A stretch of DNA of 9,987 bases from Chlamydiia bacterium (GTDB lineage: Bacteria > Chlamydiota > Chlamydiia > Chlamydiales > JAAZZY01): the NCBI GenBank assembly GCA_014239035.1, contig JAAZZY010000058.1, forward strand, positions 1 to 9,987. Reading direction: 5' to 3'. The notes under the pieces are model-generated. The model searched no databases and was not told the origin of the DNA. It saw only the letters and a list, made by a program, of their open reading frames with translations. Positions within the stretch are counted from its first letter, which is position 1. Each line of letters starts with the position of its first letter. Of this stretch, positions 1 through 5,651 are shown one piece after another. The position numbers were made by a program, and so were the translations under genes.

Positions 1-48
1 TATGCATCGTAGAACTAGAGCGTTATTTTTTCAATTATTTTATGATTC

Positions 49-1479
49 TTACAGACCAAAGAGAAGGCTACCAAGCCCCCAAGCAATAACAAAGTAGATC
101 ATCATAGAGAAAAAGTCATTGAAGGCCGTAATAATGGGACCAGATGCAATAGCTGGGTCGATTCCCATCTTTAAAAAAAACAGAGGAGAGAAAACACCTA
201 AGAGAGTTCCTACAATACATGCGCCCATTAAACCTGCGCTGACAATAACACCAATAATCAGAGGATTGACCGCAATATACGATGGGGCCGAAATATCTAA
301 AAAGAAAACTAAAATACCTGTTAAAAGACCAAAAAAGAGTCCCATGAAACATCCGATCAGTAGTTCATGCTTAACAGCTTCTCTGGAGCTTTTATTTGAA
401 AGGAGTCCCGTTGCCATACCTCGAACTAAAACGGTGCTACATTGAATACCAATATTTCCTGACATTCCTGTAATGAGTGGAACAAAGAAGAACACAAAAG
501 CTAAAAGCAGCCCCTCTTGACTATTAAATAGCGCCATACTAAATGCATTGACAAGCCCTGCAATTAAAGTGACTAATAGCCAGGGTGCTCTTGCAATAAG
601 TTTTCTCCAAATAGGCTCATATTCCCCAATGGATTCATTCGTTCCTCCCATGTGGGCAATGGTTTCATCTGCGATATCTTCTAGGGCTTCTACAACATCT
701 TCATAGCAAATTACTCCCATCAGCTTATTGTCGTTGTCAATAACTGGTAGCGCCGGAATTTTATAACGCTCTACAACATCTACAACCTCTTCTCTTTGCG
801 CCTCAGGGCCTACACTGTGAGAGATTGAGCGCATGACTTGCTTTAAAGGAAGTGTTGGAGGGTTAACAATAAGATTTCTGTCAGGCACATAGCCTTGAAG
901 CTGTCCTTTGTCATTTTCAACAAAGATTCGACGTGTCATTTCAATATGTGGATGTTCTCGAATAAATTCTGAGACTTCCCCGATAGTTGTCTCAGAGGAA
1001 AAAACAAAAAAATCATTAACCATCATCCTTTGTGCTGTATGGCAGTCTTTAGAACGAAGATCGAGCATCTTCTGGGCTTTTTTCTGATCTAGTAGTTTTA
1101 ATAATCTTCGAAATTTCCGATCTGATACATTATCGAGTACCCAAACAGCTTCATCTGTTGGCATCTTTTTGACAAAACCAATAATAGCTTCATCATCTAA
1201 GTGACGCAGAATATGTGCATTTACAGTACTTTGTGCAGTGATAAGAAATGTGGCTTTCCCACTGACACTCAAGTTCTCAAATAGAACTAAGCTGGCAGCT
1301 AGTGGCATGCGTGAGGCAGCATAGGCCAGATCGATTGCATTGTGCTCAGATGCAATCTTGGCCATCTCATGAACCTGGACTTCATAAGTTAGCTGATGAA
1401 GGGCTCTTTCGAGCTTCTCTTTAAGAATATCATCAACAGTAGAAGCCTTCGTATCTTTTTCTATTAAAAGATCGCTCAC
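49..1479 (-). CDS. mgtE: MgtE-family magnesium channel/transporter
   Basis: Inner-membrane Mg2+ channel that is gated by intracellular Mg2+ through its cytosolic domains. The 476 residues follow the full family order. A helical MgtE N domain (about 30-145) is followed by two CBS domains (about 150-205 and 212-268), a connecting helix with the R/K-rich 'PIWRKLIARAPWLL' (289-302), and about five membrane helices (about 300-320, 324-350, 373-394, 403-429, 450-475). The pore signature GMSGNIGIQCSTVLVRG (338-354) is present. So is 'DPAIASGPIITAFND' (441-455), whose Asp455 corresponds to the conserved Mg2+-site Asp (Asp432 in Thermus MgtE). Length is normal and nothing looks broken. The start codon is GTG (complement of 1477-1479), supported by AAGGA six bases upstream. 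The gene follows the TPR gene on the same strand across a 116-base gap that carries its own promoter candidate, so it may be transcribed independently. Family assignment is firm; ion specificity rests on family knowledge. Confidence 0.95.
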   Translation of the reverse strand: MSDLLIEKDTKASTVDDILKEKLERALHQLTYEVQVHEMAKIASEHNAIDLAYAASRMPLAASLVLFENLSVSGKATFLITAQSTVNAHILRHLDDEAIIGFVKKMPTDEAVWVLDNVSDRKFRRLLKLLDQKKAQKMLDLRSKDCHTAQRMMVNDFFVFSSETTIGEVSEFIREHPHIEMTRRIFVENDKGQLQGYVPDRNLIVNPPTLPLKQVMRSISHSVGPEAQREEVVDVVERYKIPALPVIDNDNKLMGVICYEDVVEALEDIADETIAHMGGTNESIGEYEPIWRKLIARAPWLLVTLIAGLVNAFSMALFNSQEGLLLAFVFFFVPLITGMSGNIGIQCSTVLVRGMATGLLSNKSSREAVKHELLIGCFMGLFFGLLTGILVFFLDISAPSYIAVNPLIIGVIVSAGLMGACIVGTLLGVFSPLFFLKMGIDPAIASGPIITAFNDFFSMMIYFVIAWGLGSLLFGL

Positions 1480-1508
1480 AACACATCCTTGAATCGATTA
1501 TTACAAAA

Positions 1509-1537
1509 ATTTTAGTATGATTTAGATAAAAAATCAA
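1509..1537 (-). promoter_or_regulatory. Candidate sigma70-type promoter for mgtE
   Basis: Reading the minus strand, TTGATT (complement of 1532-1537) and TAAAAT (complement of 1509-1514) are separated by exactly 17 bases. These match the consensus hexamers at 4/6 and 5/6. Transcription would begin about 20-25 bases before the GTG start of mgtE and leave room for the AAGGA ribosome-binding site. The region is AT-rich, so chance matches are possible. Confidence 0.45.
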
Positions 1538-1554
1538 CCCAAATTAGCAGGGTT
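1528..1554 (-). terminator. Weak candidate terminator of the TPR gene
   Basis: On the minus strand, AACCC (complement of 1550-1554) and GGGTT (complement of 1536-1540) can pair around a 9-base loop, followed by GATTTTTT. This lies about 40 bases past the TAA stop of the TPR gene. The stem is only 5-6 bp, and it overlaps the proposed mgtE -35 box, so it could be a leaky terminator or chance. Confidence 0.3.
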
Positions 1555-1595
1555 AAAATATTATTTTAGAACAAGATGTTAATAATAATCAAAAA

Positions 1596-3668
1596 TTAAT
1601 TATCATCAAATCTTTCTTTTATTGGGTTGGATTGGATAAAGCTATGAAAAGGTTCATATGAGCGCAAAACTTCGAGTTTTGACTCATACATAAGCTCTTC
1701 TGGTTCTGGCATCGCATTTTTGGATTGGGCCATCTTCAAAAAGTACAGGGCCTCCATTGGACTATTTTTCATTGAGTAGAGGCAAGCCAAATGAAAGTAT
1801 GCCTCTTGTTCACCAAGAGCCATAGCCTGGCGCATTTTTTTCTCGGAGTCATCTAATAGAGCCTCAAAAACATTTTCTTTGAGCGAGTCATTGATGAGCT
1901 GCGCATACTCCATCAATGCAGTTGCCCAGCCCAGCCAAATAAGTCCATCTTCAGGATCTTCTTGTGAGGCAAGGTGAAAATTTTCTAGGGCTTTACTATA
2001 GTAGTCAACATTTGACTCCATCTCAGCAAGGTGCTGGTAAACCAAAGCTAGGTTGTAGTGTACACACTCATAGCCCGTATATCTTTCAATGAGCAGCTCT
2101 AAAATTTCCGTAGCCTTGAGATAGTCAGATGGATCATCTGTGTAGTTTCCTAAAAAATCTAGAGAGCAACCATAGTTAAATAAAAGTAGTGCTGGAGGTT
2201 TTTGCCCTTTGTAAAAAGTTAATGCCCGCTCAAATTTTTCAACAGCTTGTCTAATATTTTCTGGTTCATCGAGTAGCTGAGCAAGGCGCAGATGCACCAT
2301 CCCCCATTGATTCCACAGCTCTGGTGCACCATTTGCCCCAGAAGATGCCTTCCTAAAATATTTGTGGGCTGCTAAATAATGCTCTTCATCTTGGTGTTGA
2401 TTTCCTAAGGAGAGCTCAGTAACTCCCAAACCATAGAGAGAGTGGTAGTGGTTTGGTTTCAACTTAAGTGCACTTTTATAATTTTCTATAGCCATAAGAT
2501 AGTAGCTTGAGTCATCAAAGTATTGCCCATGCATATAATAGCAATAACCTTTGCAGTAGGAGATATGAGCGCTTTCGTCTGAAAGATTTTCAGCTTCATT
2601 TATCTTCTGCTCAGATAGCTTCAGTTGCTCTAAATTTGAATTCATATTCCCGAATGTGGCATATGCTTCGCTAAGTCCAGCTAAAGCAACATGTGCTTTA
2701 GGATCTATTTCTAGAGCCTTCTCTAATTTTATGATGGCCATTTGAATGTGCTTTGGATCTTCTCGACTGACCCCTGAATGCAAAAAGAGCTGTCCCCAGT
2801 TTGTCCACAGAGATGTATGAGATCTTTCCAAATCTGCGGCTTTAGAATAGGCGGTATGTCCTTGAGATAGGTAGTCTTCTTTATGTGTCAATTGATAGAG
2901 CTTATGAAAGGTATTGGCTGTAGAAAACCATGCGCTGAAGTAACTCGGTTTGATTTCCAGGGCCTTTTGAAAGCATTTAAGAGCTTTGGACAAAAAGCGA
3001 TCATCAGAAATTAACAGTCCCATGGCTACATAGGCATTACCAAAATCAGACCAAAAGTTCTCCCGGTCACAATTGAAAGAAGCAAACTCTACAAAGAGAT
3101 CTATAGATTTTTTAATATCTATAGCCTCTCCTGAATGCTTACCTAGATAATAGCAGCAAAGTGCCCAATCCCATAAAAACTTCTTTAGATATTTTGAATC
3201 ATTTTGAGAAAGCTCATAGGCCTTTTGATATTTTCCGTCAGCCTGACAGAAAAACTGCATCTCTTTATTCATCAATCCAAGGTGAACTAAAATGTCACCC
3301 CAAATATTCCATGCGTCTATACTTTGCGGCTCAATTTTGAGGGCTTGCTCAATATGTTTTTGAGCTAGATGTAGATACTTTTCATTAGATTTATCTGTGC
3401 CATAATCAAATAGAAAAACCCCTTGCTTAAAGTGCATGGTTGCACTCTGTGGGGTTATTCTTCGCACCAAGTCAAAGACGTTAAAAGCAAAGTCACTCCC
3501 TTTTAAGATGAGTTGTTTTGCTTCTTCAAAAACTTGCGATGAGAGCTCTTCTCTCTCTAGAATAGATAAAGAGTCCCAGCATGCAGCTATCTCTCTAGCA
3601 GAATTCAGTTCTTTCAACTGCTGCATAAGATCCAGTGCTAAGGTATGTATTTTTTTGGACTCTTTCAT
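1596..3668 (-). CDS. Large TPR-repeat protein, 690 aa, function unknown
   Basis: A protein made almost entirely of tetratricopeptide-like helical hairpins, a fold that usually acts as a protein-protein interaction scaffold. Helix-A cores such as WNIWGDIL (120), FWSDFGNA (205), AWFSTANT (246), LWTNWGQL (287), LWNQWGMV (451) and IWLGWATA (577) alternate with helix-B/turn motifs such as QKALEIKPSY (234), EKALEIDPKA (316) and KSALKLKPNH (398). The repeat pitch is mostly 41 residues rather than 34; the extra residues, often D/E-rich followed by Tyr-Leu, fall between helix A and helix B. No signal peptide or membrane helix is visible, so it is probably cytosolic, or secreted by a signal-peptide-independent route. 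The ATG at 3666-3668 has no clear Shine-Dalgarno. Met15 (codon at 3624-3626), with GGAT just upstream, is an alternative start. Neighbours on both sides have separate promoters and give no functional clue. TPR identity is confident; the partner and role are unknown. Confidence 0.88.
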   Translation of the reverse strand: MKESKKIHTLALDLMQQLKELNSAREIAACWDSLSILEREELSSQVFEEAKQLILKGSDFAFNVFDLVRRITPQSATMHFKQGVFLFDYGTDKSNEKYLHLAQKHIEQALKIEPQSIDAWNIWGDILVHLGLMNKEMQFFCQADGKYQKAYELSQNDSKYLKKFLWDWALCCYYLGKHSGEAIDIKKSIDLFVEFASFNCDRENFWSDFGNAYVAMGLLISDDRFLSKALKCFQKALEIKPSYFSAWFSTANTFHKLYQLTHKEDYLSQGHTAYSKAADLERSHTSLWTNWGQLFLHSGVSREDPKHIQMAIIKLEKALEIDPKAHVALAGLSEAYATFGNMNSNLEQLKLSEQKINEAENLSDESAHISYCKGYCYYMHGQYFDDSSYYLMAIENYKSALKLKPNHYHSLYGLGVTELSLGNQHQDEEHYLAAHKYFRKASSGANGAPELWNQWGMVHLRLAQLLDEPENIRQAVEKFERALTFYKGQKPPALLLFNYGCSLDFLGNYTDDPSDYLKATEILELLIERYTGYECVHYNLALVYQHLAEMESNVDYYSKALENFHLASQEDPEDGLIWLGWATALMEYAQLINDSLKENVFEALLDDSEKKMRQAMALGEQEAYFHLACLYSMKNSPMEALYFLKMAQSKNAMPEPEELMYESKLEVLRSYEPFHSFIQSNPIKERFDDN

Positions 3669-3678
3669 ATTTATGAGT

Positions 3679-3706
3679 AGTATAAATTTAATCTAGTTTT
3701 ACTCAA
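3679..3706 (-). promoter_or_regulatory. Candidate promoter of the TPR gene, nearly abutting its start codon
   Basis: On the minus strand, TTGAGT (complement of 3701-3706) and TATACT (complement of 3679-3684) are separated by 16 bases. Only 10 bases lie between the -10 box and the ATG, so the predicted transcript would have a leader of about 3-4 bases. This agrees with the lack of a Shine-Dalgarno there. The alternative is a start at Met15. Confidence 0.4.
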
Positions 3707-3707
3707 A

Positions 3708-3730
3708 CCTTTTTAGCCAATGCTAAAAGG
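3708..3730 (-). terminator. Hairpin downstream of the 549-aa gene, candidate terminator
   Basis: CCTTTTTAGC (3708-3717) and GCTAAAAGG (3722-3730) pair across the loop CAAT with one bulged base. Read on the minus strand, downstream of the 3805-5454 gene, the stem is followed by TTTGAGT, which is a short U-run for an intrinsic terminator. It sits directly upstream of the TPR-gene promoter candidate, as expected for a boundary between two transcription units. Confidence 0.4.
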
Positions 3731-3746
3731 GCTTTATTATGCCATA

Positions 3747-3767
3747 GACCTATCTTATAAATAGGTC
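3747..3767. repeat. Inverted repeat GACCTAT-n7-ATAGGTC
   Basis: A perfect 7-bp inverted repeat with a 7-base AT-rich centre (CTTATAA), in the gap between the TPR gene and the 549-aa gene. There is no U-run after it on either strand, so it is a poor intrinsic terminator alone. It could be an RNA hairpin protecting the 3' end of the 549-aa mRNA, or a protein-binding palindrome upstream of the TPR gene. The sequence does not decide between these. Confidence 0.45.
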
Positions 3768-3804
3768 ATATAGTCAAGTCCATTTTTGCTTTTTTCTTTA
3801 ACTA

Positions 3805-5454
3805 TTACCCATGAGCATTTGGAGCTTCTGCTGCCGCTCTTTCCTGCATCATCTGCTGCATCATCATCTGCCTTTGAAGTTGAAGCTTGTAATACACATT
3901 TTGAAGACGGGCTTCATTCATTAAAACTTTGCCAGCTTCAGCAGAAATTTCATCTGGGTGCAGCTCATTAAAAGCAAATTCCACTCTTGGAATCTTCACA
4001 TCAGAGAGTTTAGACTCTGTATGTGCGGCAATAACTTCTCTTAGTGCTTCTTTATCTTCTGCAGAGACTTGTCTTGTAAGCTGTGCAAAAAGATGTGATA
4101 CAGGCGAAATATATTTTGAGCCGTCTTTACTGATCTCTCCAAGGTCTGGGCGAGTAGGATCTACAACGCAGTGCCTAAGATAGACTTGCATTACAAGTTT
4201 CGGCTTAAGATCTTCGTTGATAAATGTCTCAAGCTCAGCTAAGCGATTTTCATTAAGAAGTTCGGAATACTTTTGAGCACTCGTTCTAATTTCTTCATCT
4301 AACACAACAAGCTTTGCAATGATTGGTCTTGCTGCATCTTCAGGACAATCAGCATTTCGAGATTTTAGTGACTCAAAAACAGGAGCTATTGCTTCAAAGC
4401 TTGGAGCTCCCATCACTTCAGCAATCACCCGTCTATATTCTTCATTACTAATGTTTCCTAGTCTTTGATAAGTGGCTGAATGCTTTTCAGAATCCCAATA
4501 TCCTTTTATCTCTTTATTAAAGCTTTGAGATGCCTTACCTAGCACATTCCAAAACATCATTTGCTGAGCAAGCATCATTCCAAGGGGTATGATGTAAGTT
4601 AGCGGCGTCTGAGCAAAAGCCCAAGTTGCGCTTTTAAGAGCTTTCGTTCCCATAGATGCTGATGAGAGCATCGATGTCATGGCTTCTACAAGTGTAGGCA
4701 ATCCAGGAAAGTTTTCATAGCCAGCAAGACTACTTAAACCAGCAATTGCTCCGTAGCCAATACCTGCAACTTTTAATGCTGAAAGCGCTTTTTGACCCAC
4801 CCAACCAAGACTTGTTTGTTCACTTTGCGGCTGAGCTTTGGATGATGTAAGTGTCATCAAAGTAGAGCCCCCTAAAAGAGCTAAGCTCACAGCTGTTTTT
4901 GCTCCAAACATTCCAAGTCCTGCAAAAGTTGCATACCCTGCAGCACCAATTTTTACTGAAGTCCATAGTTTATCAACTGCCCAGCTTGTCGTTGTCTTTG
5001 GCTGAGAATCACCATAAATAAGATGTTCGATGTTACTCTTCAAAAAGAAGAGTGAAGCCGCCGCACCTCCTGCTCCTACAAGCCCTGGAATGCCATATTC
5101 GATACCTATACTAAGACATGATCCAAGTGCTGCAAAAGAAGGTCCTACTGCTCTAAGCTGCAGAGCTGAGGGTCCAAGCGATACTTTTAGAATATTGAGT
5201 AGATGCGTAGAAGAAGAAAATGTTTCATCATAAATCGAGTTAAAAGGAACGCCAAGTCTGGTTAAATCTATCTGTTGAAAGCCAGCATCAGGACCTGGTG
5301 CTTCCTCCGTTTGAAGAGCAGAATGTGATAAGGAATCTTCACTTTTTGCAGCTTGCGGGCCCAGCCTTTCATCTTCAGTTTGAAGTTTATTAATATAGGC
5401 TAAAACCTCGTCTATGTTTTGTGGTTGGCGTGCTGTGCTGGGTACAGTTGACAT
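3805..5454 (-). CDS. Hypothetical membrane-associated protein with hydrophobic repeats and a C-terminal HPD motif
   Basis: 549 residues; family not recognised. Residues 1-70 are polar, Pro/Glu/Gln-rich and probably disordered, with no signal peptide. Residues about 85-305 hold Gly/Ala-rich hydrophobic stretches (about 100-138, 165-203, 224-245, 275-305) that could be membrane segments. Within them, residues 157-184 and 217-245 form an imperfect tandem repeat (W-x4-K...K-x4-GY-x3-AGL) with a 60-residue offset. Residues 310-549 are charged and helical-looking. The tripeptide His499-Pro500-Asp501, followed 11 residues later by Asn-Glu-Ala, resembles the helix II/III loop of a J domain, but the preceding helix is poor (Pro489). 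The C terminus is Met/Gln-rich (about 524-537). The ATG start has AGGAG nine bases upstream. The gene is divergent from the J-domain gene at 5652, a similarly sized protein of similar layout. A chlamydial inclusion-membrane or secreted protein is one possibility, unproven. Confidence 0.8.
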   Translation of the reverse strand: MSTVPSTARQPQNIDEVLAYINKLQTEDERLGPQAAKSEDSLSHSALQTEEAPGPDAGFQQIDLTRLGVPFNSIYDETFSSSTHLLNILKVSLGPSALQLRAVGPSFAALGSCLSIGIEYGIPGLVGAGGAAASLFFLKSNIEHLIYGDSQPKTTTSWAVDKLWTSVKIGAAGYATFAGLGMFGAKTAVSLALLGGSTLMTLTSSKAQPQSEQTSLGWVGQKALSALKVAGIGYGAIAGLSSLAGYENFPGLPTLVEAMTSMLSSASMGTKALKSATWAFAQTPLTYIIPLGMMLAQQMMFWNVLGKASQSFNKEIKGYWDSEKHSATYQRLGNISNEEYRRVIAEVMGAPSFEAIAPVFESLKSRNADCPEDAARPIIAKLVVLDEEIRTSAQKYSELLNENRLAELETFINEDLKPKLVMQVYLRHCVVDPTRPDLGEISKDGSKYISPVSHLFAQLTRQVSAEDKEALREVIAAHTESKLSDVKIPRVEFAFNELHPDEISAEAGKVLMNEARLQNVYYKLQLQRQMMMQQMMQERAAAEAPNAHG

Positions 5455-5468
5455 ATGTAAGTTCTCCT
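5452..5468 (-). promoter_or_regulatory. Ribosome-binding site fixing the start of the 549-aa gene
   Basis: The minus strand reads TTAGGAGAACTTACAT before the ATG, giving AGGAG nine bases from the start codon. It is the best Shine-Dalgarno near this end of the gene and supports ATG at 5452-5454 as the start. Confidence 0.6.
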
Positions 5469-5500
5469 AAAAACAAAAATTTATTCTTAAATCTGTCTCT

Positions 5501-5530
5501 ATTATCGCAAATGAATGTTAATTTTGTATA
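5501..5530 (-). promoter_or_regulatory. Candidate extended -10 promoter for the 549-aa gene
   Basis: On the minus strand, TATACA (complement of 5525-5530) and GATAAT (complement of 5501-5506) lie 18 bases apart. TG-C immediately precedes the -10 hexamer, which is the extended -10 arrangement. Transcription would start about 40 bases before the ATG. Matches are 4/6 and 5/6 in an AT-rich region. Confidence 0.4.
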
Positions 5531-5568
5531 AAGGAAAGAAATCTATTTTTCATAAATATTTTTTTTAA

Positions 5569-5596
5569 TAGACAGAATCTCATTTATTTATAAAAT
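5569..5596 (+). promoter_or_regulatory. Candidate promoter for the J-domain gene
   Basis: TAGACA (5569-5574, 5/6 match) and TAAAAT (5591-5596, 5/6 match) are spaced 16 bases apart, and the mRNA would have a leader of roughly 50 bases. A perfect TATAAT is also present at 5628-5633 but has no convincing -35 box at the right distance. Either could serve the gene starting at 5652. Confidence 0.4.
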
Positions 5597-5651
5597 CTTA
5601 ACATCCATTTTGTACAATTGAGGAAAATATAATTAATCTAAGGCTCGACCT

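Noticed and set aside
1..48. Left-edge sequence after mgtE as part of a tRNA or another gene
   Set aside because: Too short, and no clover-leaf, terminator or coding frame could be supported.
119..445. Plus-strand open frame of 108 codons opposite mgtE
   Set aside because: It lies wholly antisense to the conserved membrane domain of mgtE and shows no family resemblance; a shadow frame.
3436..3696. Plus-strand open frame of 86 codons opposite the TPR gene start
   Set aside because: Antisense to the TPR N-terminal coding region, with low-complexity Ser/Cys-rich translation and no supporting motif.
3845..3872. Repeated CATCATCTGCTG-type triplets, possible microsatellite
   Set aside because: They encode the Met/Gln-rich tail of the 549-aa protein and are too short and imperfect to call a repeat locus.
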